From: Burkholderiales bacterium
Lineage (GTDB): Bacteria; Pseudomonadota; Gammaproteobacteria; Burkholderiales; Burkholderiaceae
Length of the DNA stretch: 16,021 nucleotides
Assembly (NCBI GenBank): GCA_947372535.1
Contig: CANBUA010000088.1
Coordinates: 1-16,021, forward strand
Reading direction: 5' to 3'
Made by a program: the position numbers and the translations under genes. Of the stretch, positions 1 to 6,663 are shown one piece after another (the first letter of the stretch is position 1; the number at the start of each line of letters is the position of its first letter). The notes under the pieces were generated by a model. The model was not told the DNA's origin and did not search any database. It worked only from the letters and a program-made list of their open reading frames with translations.

Positions 1-410
1 TGGAAGCCGCCAAAGCCACCCACATTGCTCATGCCGATCTGCACATAAGGCCCCTGGATGCTGATGGGCACGCCCCATTTGCCGTCGCCATAGCTCAGGC
101 CCACGGTGGCCTGACCGCAGCGGTCACCCGCCAAGCCGGACACCGCGAACACTGGCGAGAAGCTGTTCAACTTCGAGCCGAAGGCCAGTTGCCAGCCATA
201 GGCGTTGGACTTGACCTTGGCGCTCTGGAACACGAGGCTGAGCACGGCATCCTTGAAAGCCAAACCATGGCTGTCGAAGGGGATGTTCAGCATCAGGCCG
301 CCGCGCTCCTGCCGATCAAAAGGCGTCGTGTCGGCTTGCGCCATGCTGGTCATGCCAACATAAGCGGCGATGGCCAGGGCAATGAGGTGGCGCTGAGGCA
401 AGTGCTGCAT
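1..410 (-). CDS. Secreted protein of unknown function (C-terminus outside window)
   Basis: This open frame starts at ATG 410 on the minus strand and runs off the left edge after 136 complete codons with no stop. GGAG lies about 6 nt before the ATG. The first ~25 residues look like a Sec signal peptide: a basic N-terminus (MQHLPQRH), a hydrophobic stretch (LIALAIAAYVG) and an A-x-A-like cleavage site (MAQA before DT). The mature part alternates hydrophobic and polar residues and is rich in Gly, Ser and aromatic residues (for example SYGDGKWG and PYVQIGMSNVGGFGGF), which suggests a beta-rich periplasmic or outer-membrane protein. I recognise no family. The upstream neighbour on the same strand is an MBL-fold hydrolase 125 bp away, with a possible separate promoter between them. 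Being a gene is well supported; secretion is likely; function is unknown. Confidence 0.75.
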   Translation of the reverse strand, partial: MQHLPQRHLIALAIAAYVGMTSMAQADTTPFDRQERGGLMLNIPFDSHGLAFKDAVLSLVFQSAKVKSNAYGWQLAFGSKLNSFSPVFAVSGLAGDRCGQATVGLSYGDGKWGVPISIQGPYVQIGMSNVGGFGGF

Positions 411-446
411 GGGGGCTCCGAAGGAAGGGTGTGTCTTGATGGGACG

Positions 447-474
447 AATGTAACTGTCGGCAGCATCCATACAA
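447..474 (-). promoter_or_regulatory. Possible promoter for the secreted-protein gene
   Basis: On the minus strand TTGTAT (469-474) and TACATT (447-452) are separated by 16 bp and lie about 37 nt before the start codon at 410. The match to the sigma-70 consensus is only partial (3/6 and 4/6), so this is a candidate only. Confidence 0.3.
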
Positions 475-535
475 GGCCCGGCGCTCCCCTGTCCTCGGGG
501 GTGGCAACGCTTTTTCTAGGGGTTGACTGTCAGTG

Positions 536-1357
536 CTATCCGCGCTGGGACGCGGCAAATTCGATGGGGTCGTGCGCGCAAAACAGCGTGACCTCGTTGC
601 CATGGTCGCGTTTGAGATCGCGCAGCCGCTGTTGATTGGCCAGGCGTGCGGACTTGTTCATCTGCACGAGGGTCTGGAACAGCTTCAGCCCGGGCGGGCA
701 TTGTGGGCTGGCTTCCGTTTCACCCCGGAAAAAATACGCATCCCCGCAATGGAGCAACCAGCCCTGCCGGCTTTTGACGGCGATGCCGCAGTGACCGTGC
801 GTGTGGCCCACCAGCGGCACCAGCAGCACCTCATCCTGGGTGCCGGGCAGGGCGCGGATGGCGTCGAAATCCATCCAGCGCTCGCCTTCCACCTGGTGAC
901 GCACCCATTTGGGGCCGTGTGCCCATTGGGCCGGCAGGTAGCGTGATTTCTCCTGGAGGGTACGCCGCGACATGGCCGCGTCGTATTCGCGCTCGAACAC
1001 GTGCACCTGCGCATCGGGGAAATCGCCCAGGCCGCTCGCGTGGTCCAGGTCCAAATGCGTCGGGATGATGTGCTGCACATCCCGAGGGTCGAAGCCCAGG
1101 GCACGGATCTGATGCAGGGCGGTCTCTTCCATGATCATCCGGGGCCGCATGGCCAGGTTGAAGCCCAGACCCATGCGGCTGGGACGGGCCACATCTGCCG
1201 TGCCGATGCCCGTGTCCACGAGGATCAGGCCATCGCGACCCTCGATCAGCAGGCAGTGGCAGCAGATGCTGGCCGGTGCCAGCCAGCCGCCATGCCCGTT
1301 GATCAGGCGCCGCCCGATCGGGCACATCGATCCGCAATTGAGGTGATGGACTCGCAA
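536..1357 (-). CDS. MBL-fold metallo-hydrolase with HxDxDH metal motif
   Basis: A 273-residue protein of the metallo-beta-lactamase superfamily (COG0491 type, the broad group that includes lactonases). The metal-binding landmarks are in order: THLDLDH (H101, D103, D105, H106), GHTHGH (H185), HCGDAYF (D206) and CAHD (H262). The usual HxHxDH motif reads HxDxDH here, an Asp variant known from part of the superfamily. The start is set at TTG 1357: AGGAG lies 7 nt upstream and the conserved-looking N-terminus LRVHHLNCGSMCP begins exactly there. An ATG 18 codons further upstream at 1411 has no good ribosome site and would add a non-conserved, Cys/His/Arg-rich tail. The gene is divergent from rsuA and has no signal peptide, so it is probably cytoplasmic. 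Its substrate cannot be told from sequence; a lactone or ester is possible by analogy. Confidence 0.9.
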   Translation of the reverse strand: MRVHHLNCGSMCPIGRRLINGHGGWLAPASICCHCLLIEGRDGLILVDTGIGTADVARPSRMGLGFNLAMRPRMIMEETALHQIRALGFDPRDVQHIIPTHLDLDHASGLGDFPDAQVHVFEREYDAAMSRRTLQEKSRYLPAQWAHGPKWVRHQVEGERWMDFDAIRALPGTQDEVLLVPLVGHTHGHCGIAVKSRQGWLLHCGDAYFFRGETEASPQCPPGLKLFQTLVQMNKSARLANQQRLRDLKRDHGNEVTLFCAHDPIEFAASQRG

Positions 1358-1364
1358 AAATCGT

Positions 1365-1369
1365 CTCCT
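1365..1369 (-). promoter_or_regulatory. Ribosome binding site deciding a TTG start
   Basis: AGGAG on the minus strand with a 7-nt spacer to TTG at 1357. It is a strong Shine-Dalgarno match in this part of the window and the main reason to prefer the TTG start over the ATG at 1411. Confidence 0.7.
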
Positions 1370-1396
1370 GTCATGGGCCGGGGATGCTGGGCACCG

Positions 1397-1426
1397 ATCA
1401 TGGCAGCACAATCACGGTTTTGCCAA
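1397..1426 (-). promoter_or_regulatory. Probable promoter of the first MBL hydrolase
   Basis: On the minus strand TTGGCA (1421-1426, 5/6 of the -35 consensus) and CATGAT (1397-1402, 4/6 of the -10 consensus) are separated by 18 bp. Transcription would begin near 1390, giving a leader of about 33 nt that contains the AGGAG site. The elements lie in the 87-bp gap shared with the divergent rsuA gene. Confidence 0.4.
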
Positions 1427-1444
1427 GAATCGCATTGCCCCACC

Positions 1445-2182
1445 ATGGCCAAACGACCACGCCTGCCCGCCGGACACAACACGCTAGATCAGATCCTCTT
1501 CGACCAGGGCTTCGGCGCACGCCGTGAATGCGAGGGCCTGATCTGTTCGGGCCTGGTCAGTGTCGATGGCGAGGTGGTCGATGATCCCGATGCCGCCTTT
1601 GCCGAGGACCGCCTCAGCCTGGTGGTCGATGGCAAGCCCTGGGTGACCCACGTCAAGGCGCTGGTGATGCTGCACAAGCCCGCGGGCTACGAATGCTCGC
1701 TCAAGCCCGGGGCCTGGCCCGGCGTGCACAACCTACTACCGCCGCCCTTGCGCAAACGCGGGCTGCAACCCGTTGGCCGCCTGGACCAGGACACCACCGG
1801 CCTCTTGCTGATGACCGATGACGGCCCGCTGCTGCACAAGCTCACGGCGCCCAAGCACCATGTGCCCAAGGTCTATGAAGTTACCTGCAAATACCCCGTG
1901 AGCGACGAGCAATTGCAAAAGCTGCTCAAAGGCGTGGTGCTGGAAGACGATCCGGAGCCGGTTCAAGCCGATGCCGCCGAGCGCATCGGCGATGCCGACT
2001 CCACCCACCTGCGGCTGACCTTGCTGCAAGGCAAGTACCACCAGGTCAAGCGCATGGTGGCGGCCGTCAGCAACCGGGTCGAAGCCCTGCACCGCAGCCA
2101 GATTGGCCGCCTGATTCTGACCGACGACTTACCGGTGGGGCAGTGGTGCTGGGTGGAGGACCCGGCCATCGTCCTGCCCTGA
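1445..2182 (+). CDS. rsuA: 16S rRNA pseudouridine synthase RsuA
   Basis: A 245-residue protein of the RsuA family, which isomerises a uridine of 16S rRNA to pseudouridine (U516 in E. coli). An N-terminal S4 RNA-binding domain (about 12-60, with CSGLVSVDGEVV) is followed by the synthase domain. The catalytic motif is GRLDQDTTGLLLMTDDG with nucleophile D114. LHKPAGYECS (76-85), TAPKHH and GKYHQVKRMVAAV (197-209) are characteristic of RsuA rather than RluB or RluE. Length is close to the E. coli protein (231 aa). The start is ATG 1445; the same frame stays open further upstream to 1001, but that part is antisense to the MBL gene and carries no family similarity. No convincing ribosome site precedes the ATG. 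The gene is convergent with the second MBL hydrolase, 40 bp apart. The family call is firm; the exact uridine is inferred. Confidence 0.93.
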   Translation: MAKRPRLPAGHNTLDQILFDQGFGARRECEGLICSGLVSVDGEVVDDPDAAFAEDRLSLVVDGKPWVTHVKALVMLHKPAGYECSLKPGAWPGVHNLLPPPLRKRGLQPVGRLDQDTTGLLLMTDDGPLLHKLTAPKHHVPKVYEVTCKYPVSDEQLQKLLKGVVLEDDPEPVQADAAERIGDADSTHLRLTLLQGKYHQVKRMVAAVSNRVEALHRSQIGRLILTDDLPVGQWCWVEDPAIVLP

Positions 2183-2222
2183 GCCGCGATGGCCGAACTG
2201 GTGGCCCGGGCCTTGCGGCAAG

Positions 2223-3158
2223 TCATGACGGCCTGGATGCAGGCCATTGCTGCATCCAAACCCGGCGATCATGAGCCGGCACGATGCGCAGGTCCGGCAA
2301 CTGCTGCTTCAAGTCGCGCAGATGGTCGACCATGACCATGACCGAGTTGGCATCCTGATCTGCCGTTCGACGCACAAACCAGGGTTTGGGCGCGGGCAGC
2401 TCAATGCCTTCGATCTGCCAGACCAAGTCGCCGACCAGCGCATGCCGCGAGCCATCGGCCTGGGTGATGAACACGATGACCGAGCCCGGTGTGTGCCCCG
2501 GCGCCAGGACCAGCACCACGCTGCCATCGCCAAAGACATCGTGGCTGTGGGCAAAGCCCAGGTAGGGCCCGGCGTCGAATGAATACAGCGTCAGCCGGTC
2601 GCCGATCAGTTGTCGGGCCAGGGCGGTAGAGCGGTGCCCGGACTGCACGAAGTCCCACTCCACCTGATTGAGCCACACCGGCACACCCGGGAGGTCATCC
2701 ACGCCGGAGACATGGTCCCAATGGGCATGCGTCAGCACCACCCCATGCAGGCCGTTCAAGTCCAGGCCGGCATCGGCCAGTTGCGCGGCCACCGTCGGCT
2801 CCTTCTGGTACCTCGATGTCATCTGCATCAGGGCCGGCGCCGTCTTGAAGTGGCTGTCCACGCGGCTGCCGAATCCGGTGTCGATGAGCAAGGTGCCCAA
2901 GGGATGCTGAATCAGGATGGCACCCATGTTGAACACCCGGTGGTCGGTGAAGGCGCCGCCAGCATAGGCAAACGCCGCCCGGGAAAACAGTTGGCCCGCC
3001 ATCAGCGGGCTCACGCGCATCTGGGCGGGTGGCAGCGCCTCGGGCACTGGCCAAGGCCTGCCTTCCGTGCGCGGCAACAAGGCATCGACCGCGGGGAAGT
3101 CTCCCGCGCACCCACAGATCGAAAAGGGTGAAGACACCAGCGACCAGTTCTTTCTCAT
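2223..3158 (-). CDS. MBL-fold metallo-hydrolase, possibly exported
   Basis: A 311-residue metallo-beta-lactamase fold protein with the canonical motif HAHWDH (144-149), then APGHTPGS (H222), VGDLVW (D244) and VPAHD (H296), the full set for two metal ions. It is only distantly like the other MBL gene 0.9 kb away, so the two are not a recent tandem duplication. The start at ATG 3158 has AAGGGG about 6 nt upstream; an ATG at 3242 is in frame but would place the regulatory dyad inside the coding region. The N-terminus (MRKNWSLVSSPFSICGCAGD) ends in a Cys-containing, weakly lipobox-like stretch, so export or lipidation is possible but not certain. The gene is divergent from a MerR-type regulator with a MerR-style promoter between them. 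Substrate unknown. Confidence 0.9.
   Translation of the reverse strand: MRKNWSLVSSPFSICGCAGDFPAVDALLPRTEGRPWPVPEALPPAQMRVSPLMAGQLFSRAAFAYAGGAFTDHRVFNMGAILIQHPLGTLLIDTGFGSRVDSHFKTAPALMQMTSRYQKEPTVAAQLADAGLDLNGLHGVVLTHAHWDHVSGVDDLPGVPVWLNQVEWDFVQSGHRSTALARQLIGDRLTLYSFDAGPYLGFAHSHDVFGDGSVVLVLAPGHTPGSVIVFITQADGSRHALVGDLVWQIEGIELPAPKPWFVRRTADQDANSVMVMVDHLRDLKQQLPDLRIVPAHDRRVWMQQWPASRPS
2234..2258. repeat. Perfect inverted repeat at a convergent gene junction
   Basis: Two 9-bp arms, TGGATGCAG (2234-2242) and CTGCATCCA (2250-2258), flank a 7-nt loop. The repeat lies inside the last codons of the minus-strand MBL gene and 52 bp after the rsuA stop. It could fold as an RNA hairpin on either transcript. 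There is no T-run on either side, so it is not a classic intrinsic terminator. Confidence 0.6.
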
Positions 3159-3206
3159 GCGAGGCCCCTTAGACTGATGACGCTGCGATCCGGCGTCGAT
3201 GTGTCC

Positions 3207-3238
3207 ATCATCAACCTTCAACCCCTCTTCAAGGTCAA
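3207..3238 (-). promoter_or_regulatory. MerR-type promoter/operator for the second MBL gene
   Basis: On the minus strand TTGACC (3233-3238) and GATGAT (3207-3212) are separated by 20 bp, longer than the usual 17. Between and partly over them lies a dyad: ACCTTGAA, six bases, TTGAAGGT (3214-3235), 7 of 8 arm positions paired. An overlong spacer with a central dyad is the hallmark of promoters that MerR proteins activate by DNA distortion. The -35 box lies only 6 bp from the merR start codon, and the likely merR ribosome site (AAGG, 3231-3234) overlaps the operator, so binding should also affect merR expression. Confidence 0.6.
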
Positions 3239-3244
3239 GCAAAA

Positions 3245-3595
3245 ATGCGCATTGGCGAACTGGCGCTGGCCGTGGGCTGCACCACCTCCCGCATCCGCTT
3301 TTATGAAAAGCAGGGGCTGATCGTTCCTGCGGTGCGCGGGGACAACAATTACCGCGAGTACCCGGCCTCGACCTTGCGCACGCTCAAGCTGATCATGCAG
3401 GCCCAGTCGTTCGGCTTTTCGCTGGCGCAGATCAGCGACGGGCTGCGTGCAGACATCGGGGCTGGTCGGCGTTGCGACCATGTGCTGGCCATGCTGCGCA
3501 CCAAGCTGGCCGAGACCGACGCCAATCTGCAGGCCATCACGCAATTGCGTGCCAAGGTGGCCGGGCAGATCGCGGTGCTTGAGCAAATCAATTGA
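3245..3595 (+). CDS. MerR-family transcriptional regulator, short form
   Basis: A 116-residue protein with the MerR winged helix-turn-helix at the N-terminus: MRIGELALAVGCTTSRIRFYE (1-21), then EKQGLI and NNYREYP, followed by the long antiparallel dimerisation helix (about 82-114). Family members normally carry an effector domain or metal-binding loop after this helix. Here almost nothing follows, and only two Cys are present (C12 inside the HTH and C77), so a metal sensor of MerR, CueR or ZntR type is unlikely. It is divergent from the second MBL hydrolase, with a MerR-like operator in the 86-bp gap, so that gene is the probable target. A TfoX-domain gene starts 19 bp after its stop and is likely co-transcribed. 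The effector is unknown. Confidence 0.92.
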   Translation: MRIGELALAVGCTTSRIRFYEKQGLIVPAVRGDNNYREYPASTLRTLKLIMQAQSFGFSLAQISDGLRADIGAGRRCDHVLAMLRTKLAETDANLQAITQLRAKVAGQIAVLEQIN

Positions 3596-3614
3596 CATAG
3601 GCAAGGGCGTCAAC

Positions 3615-4013
3615 ATGGCCACCGATCAAGATCTTGTCGACTACATTCGCAGCCAATCTGGGCTGGGTGAGCAGCTCACGTACAAGAAGATGTTCGGCGA
3701 ATACGCGCTCTACCTCAACGGCAAGGTCATCGCCTTTGCCTGTGACAACCAGCTCTACCTCAAGCCCACGGACGCGGGCCGGAGCCTGCTCAAGACCGTG
3801 TCCGAGCACCCGCCATACCCTGGTGCGAAGCTGTATTTCCGCATCGACGACGAGATCGAGGACCGTGATGCCCTGCGCAGTCTCCTGCGTGCCACGGCCG
3901 ATGCTTTGCCCTTGCCCAAGCCGAAAGCGGCGCCCAAAGTCAAGCCCAAGGCGACGGGCAAAAAAACAGCGACCAAAAAGACCGTTGGCAAGAAAGCCGC
4001 CGCCAAGCCGTGA
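3615..4013 (+). CDS. TfoX N-terminal domain protein with lysine-rich tail
   Basis: A 132-residue protein. Residues 1-98 match the TfoX/Sxy N-terminal domain: the LTYKKMFGEYALYLNGKVIA segment (21-40), then DNQLYLKPT and KLYFRIDDE. In E. coli the full-length Sxy protein works with CRP in competence gene expression; proteins with only the N-terminal domain are common and of unclear role. Residues 101-132 form a low-complexity tail with 12 Lys among 32 residues, plus Ala, Pro and Thr, resembling the tails of histone H1-like proteins and suggesting non-specific nucleic-acid contact. AAGGG lies 7 nt before the ATG, and the gene follows merR by 19 bp. A longer frame reading back to 3447 overlaps merR and is not used. 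Domain call firm, function open. Confidence 0.9.
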   Translation: MATDQDLVDYIRSQSGLGEQLTYKKMFGEYALYLNGKVIAFACDNQLYLKPTDAGRSLLKTVSEHPPYPGAKLYFRIDDEIEDRDALRSLLRATADALPLPKPKAAPKVKPKATGKKTATKKTVGKKAAAKP

Positions 4014-4059
4014 CCGAGGGGGCTCAGATCAGGCCGATTTCTCGCAAGAGCTTTCCTCA

Positions 4060-5025
4060 TCAGGGCGCCTCCCTGGGCCGGGTGGCTGTTCTGTGCCGAC
4101 CCATCATCGAAGAAAATCCCCAGATCCGGTAGGCCCAGAAGCCTTCGTCATGCGTGATGCGGTGGCGCAACGCCTGTGGCGAAAAACCGGTCAGGCGCCG
4201 GGTCTGACGGCATAGATGGGATTGGTCGGCATAGCCAGCTTCATGGGCCAGATCTGACCAATCGACTTCGCCGTTTTCGATGGCCATGGCGGTGTTGAAG
4301 AAGGCACGCTCCGAACGCCCAAACCCCCTCAATTCGCGCAGAGGCTGGCCCGTCCACTGTTTGATGCGACGCTCGATCTGACGCGCACTGCGCCCCATGC
4401 CCGAGGTGGCCGCCCGCACCATCAAACCCTGGTGCCAATCTTCCAGCAGGTGACCACCCATGGGTGCGATGGGGCGTTGCGCCGCCCACCACCGGGCGAG
4501 TTGTTGCTCGATCAGCGCAACGCGGGTGGTGTCGTCAGGCGTGTCGAACACGCGTTGTGCCAGCGCCAGCCAATCGCCATCAAGCACGTCATAGGCCGCC
4601 ACGATTTTGTTGACGTAATCGCCCGGGTTGATGCCAAACAGCGCCGTGGCGGCATCGGGCAGCATGATCATCATCATGAGGTGCACGGGGTTGGTGTAGC
4701 GGCCGACGACCGGCCGCGTGTAAGGCCCGCTGAACACGAGCCTGTGCGCCAGCGGTTTGGCGCGGCCCTGGTCGATGCCTTGCACACTGGGTTCGATCTC
4801 CTGGGCCGAGCCCTCAAAAAACCAGGTCAGTGCGCAGGTCGGTGAGGCGGGGAAATAATTCAGGCGCTGGTGGTCGCCCAGGCCCAGCCCGTTGGTGTTG
4901 CGCATGACGACTCCGCGCAAACAACTGGCCAGGCCCATGGGGGGCAGCCACAGGCGGGCGGCGCTCATGCTGTCCACCATGGGAAGACCGTTCAGGGCGG
5001 CAGGTGATGTCGAGTCGAGCGGCAT
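4060..5025 (-). CDS. AraC-family transcriptional regulator
   Basis: A 321-residue regulator. The C-terminal third has the two helix-turn-helix units of AraC/XylS proteins: AATSGMGRSARQIERRIKQW (205-224) and SDLAHEAGYADQSHLCRQTR (257-276), closing with RRLTGFSPQALR. The N-terminal part (about 55-190) resembles the domain seen in one AraC subgroup (DUF6597-like), with MMMIMLPDAATALFGI and a following acidic/hydrophobic stretch; no cupin arm is evident. The start at ATG 5025 is uncertain: no ribosome site precedes it, but TATACT lies 7 nt upstream, as in leaderless mRNAs. ATG 4980 and ATG 4968 are alternatives. The frame continues upstream to 5265, but that part overlaps the P450 gene and is not used. 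The gene is divergent from the P450 gene with a gap of only 75 bp, which makes that gene the obvious candidate target. Confidence 0.88.
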   Translation of the reverse strand: MPLDSTSPAALNGLPMVDSMSAARLWLPPMGLASCLRGVVMRNTNGLGLGDHQRLNYFPASPTCALTWFFEGSAQEIEPSVQGIDQGRAKPLAHRLVFSGPYTRPVVGRYTNPVHLMMMIMLPDAATALFGINPGDYVNKIVAAYDVLDGDWLALAQRVFDTPDDTTRVALIEQQLARWWAAQRPIAPMGGHLLEDWHQGLMVRAATSGMGRSARQIERRIKQWTGQPLRELRGFGRSERAFFNTAMAIENGEVDWSDLAHEAGYADQSHLCRQTRRLTGFSPQALRHRITHDEGFWAYRIWGFSSMMGRHRTATRPREAP

Positions 5026-5032
5026 GCGGGCC

Positions 5033-5038
5033 AGTATA
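5033..5038 (-). promoter_or_regulatory. -10-like box immediately before the AraC-type gene
   Basis: TATACT on the minus strand (5/6 of the sigma-70 -10 consensus), ending 7 nt before ATG 5025. No good -35 box is seen at 16-18 bp. If used, transcription would begin at or next to the start codon. Confidence 0.35.
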
Positions 5039-5100
5039 GAAGTGTGTCGATGTCGGATGCGTTCAAGACGCCTTGATGGCCGCTGACTAGGATGGGCCTC

Positions 5101-6558
5101 ATGAGCACTGAAAAACACCCCATCCGATCCTCTGCGGCCCAGGCCACGCGCCGGGTCCAGTTGCGCAAACCGCCGGGCCCCTCCGGGCGATGGGCGGGTC
5201 TGCCCATCATGCGTGCCATGGCCAAGGATTTCCTGGGCTACCTCCAGGCGCAGCAACGCCTGCATGGCGACATCATCTGCACGCGCGTGGTCAATGAGCG
5301 TGTCTACGCCGTTTTCTCACCGGACCTGGTGCGTGCCGTGATCGTGGACAACGCTGCCCACCTCATTCGCCAGGAGCGCCCCATCGAGGTGTTCGCCCAG
5401 GTGCAGGGCCAGAGCGTGCTGGTCAGCGAGGGTGAGCAGTGGCAACGCCAGCACCGCATGCTCAGGCCGGGCTTCGCGCCGCGCCGCGTGGCCGGTTACG
5501 GCGCGCTGATGGTCGAAGCAGCCAGGCGCTCGCTGGAGGACATCGCGCCAGCGCAGGCCGGGGCGGGCGCCCTGGTGCAGGTTGATGAGTGGATGGACCT
5601 GCTGACCATGGATGTGATCCTGCGCACCTTGTTCAGCAGCCAGGCCGACGAGCGCACCCGTGAAGTGGCCCGCGCCGTCAAAACCCTGGACGAATGCGCC
5701 ATGCGCGAGCTGTTCTTTCCAATGACCCTGCCTGATTGGCTGCCCCTGCCTGGCAAAGCGGGCAAGCGTTGGGCCTTGAAGGTGCTCAACCGCCAGATCG
5801 ATGATCAGCTTGAGGCGCGTCGTCGTGCTTTGCCCGGCACAGCGCCTGCGCAGGATTTGCTGGCCATGCTGTTGGATGCGCGCGATGAAGAAGGGGCACA
5901 AGGGACGGGCAACGCGGCGGGGGCTTTGCCGCAAGGCCTGAGCGATGACGAGATCCGCGATCAATGCCGCGTGATTTTCCTGGCCGGCTTCGAGACCTCG
6001 TCCACCGCGCTGCAATGGTGGACCGCGCTCATGGCCAGTCATCCCGAGGCGGCGTATCGGGCGCGGGACGAGATCGACCGCGTCATCGGCCAGCGCGATC
6101 CGCGCGCTGAAGACATGGCGCAACTGCCCTGGCTCACGGCCACCTTGAAAGAGACGATGCGCCTGTACCCGCCAGCGCCAGCGCTGATCACGCGGCGCAC
6201 CACGGCCGACATCCAGGTCGGCGAATGGCTGATCCCCAAGCGTGCCCTGGTGACGGTCTTGCCTTGGGCGGCCCAGCACGATGCGCGCTGGTTCCCCGAT
6301 CCCGAGGCCTTCCGGCCCGAGCGCTTCATGCCCGATGCAGCGCCCATACCGCGTGGCGCGTGGGTGCCTTTTGGCACTGGTCCGCGTGTCTGCATGGGCC
6401 AGCACTTCGCCATGCTGGAGATGACAATGGTGGCCGCCATGATCTTGCAGCGCTATCAGCTGGCCCAGGCGCCGGGACAGGCGAGCGTGCCCGATGCGGT
6501 CTTGCAGATCACGCTGAGGCCTCGGGGCGGTTTGCAGGTGGTGTTCACGCGGCGTTGA
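5101..6558 (+). CDS. Cytochrome P450
   Basis: A 485-residue haem-thiolate monooxygenase. All P450 signatures are present: the I-helix oxygen-binding motif AGFETSS (295-301), the K-helix ExxR in KETMRLYP (E351, R354), the PERF-like segment FRPERF, and the haem loop FGTGPRVCMG with axial Cys431. The C-helix reads WQRQHR, giving WxxxH (W114, H118) as in P450 BM3 rather than the commoner WxxxR. No N-terminal membrane anchor is present, so the enzyme is probably soluble and would need separate redox partners, none of which is encoded nearby. The loop and motif style is that of bacterial relatives of CYP4/CYP102-type fatty-acid or alkane hydroxylases, but the substrate is not deducible. ATG 5101 is chosen; ATG 5092, three codons upstream, is equally in frame and its ribosome site is no better. 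The AraC-type regulator is divergent. Confidence 0.95.
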   Translation: MSTEKHPIRSSAAQATRRVQLRKPPGPSGRWAGLPIMRAMAKDFLGYLQAQQRLHGDIICTRVVNERVYAVFSPDLVRAVIVDNAAHLIRQERPIEVFAQVQGQSVLVSEGEQWQRQHRMLRPGFAPRRVAGYGALMVEAARRSLEDIAPAQAGAGALVQVDEWMDLLTMDVILRTLFSSQADERTREVARAVKTLDECAMRELFFPMTLPDWLPLPGKAGKRWALKVLNRQIDDQLEARRRALPGTAPAQDLLAMLLDARDEEGAQGTGNAAGALPQGLSDDEIRDQCRVIFLAGFETSSTALQWWTALMASHPEAAYRARDEIDRVIGQRDPRAEDMAQLPWLTATLKETMRLYPPAPALITRRTTADIQVGEWLIPKRALVTVLPWAAQHDARWFPDPEAFRPERFMPDAAPIPRGAWVPFGTGPRVCMGQHFAMLEMTMVAAMILQRYQLAQAPGQASVPDAVLQITLRPRGGLQVVFTRR

Positions 6559-6663
6559 TGGCGATCAAGCCGGGGGCAAGGGGGCGCTGCGAAGTGCAGT
6601 AGCATGTTCAGCCTGCATCAGTCATGACGCCCGGCTGATCCCAGCACCCGCCCTTCGAACCCC

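Noticed and set aside
189..635. Plus-strand open frame of 148 codons
   Set aside because: It lies opposite the signal-peptide gene and the end of the MBL gene; composition and lack of a ribosome site mark it as a shadow.
536..1357. Naming the first MBL hydrolase an acyl-homoserine-lactone lactonase
   Set aside because: The fold and some motifs are similar, but the HxDxDH motif differs from the HxHxDH of known quorum-quenching lactonases and nothing nearby points to quorum sensing.
1001..1444. Upstream extension of the rsuA frame
   Set aside because: The frame is open but lies opposite the MBL gene, and RsuA homologues begin with the S4 domain right after ATG 1445.
536..3158. The two MBL genes as a tandem duplication
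   Set aside because: They share only the superfamily metal motifs, differ in the HxHxDH box and in N-terminal architecture, and are separated by rsuA.
5026..5265. Upstream extension of the AraC-type frame
   Set aside because: It would overlap the first 165 bp of the P450 gene on the other strand and encodes no family-like sequence.
5317..6405. Antisense open frame of 362 codons opposite the P450 gene
   Set aside because: The sense strand has every P450 signature; the antisense translation has no recognisable motif.
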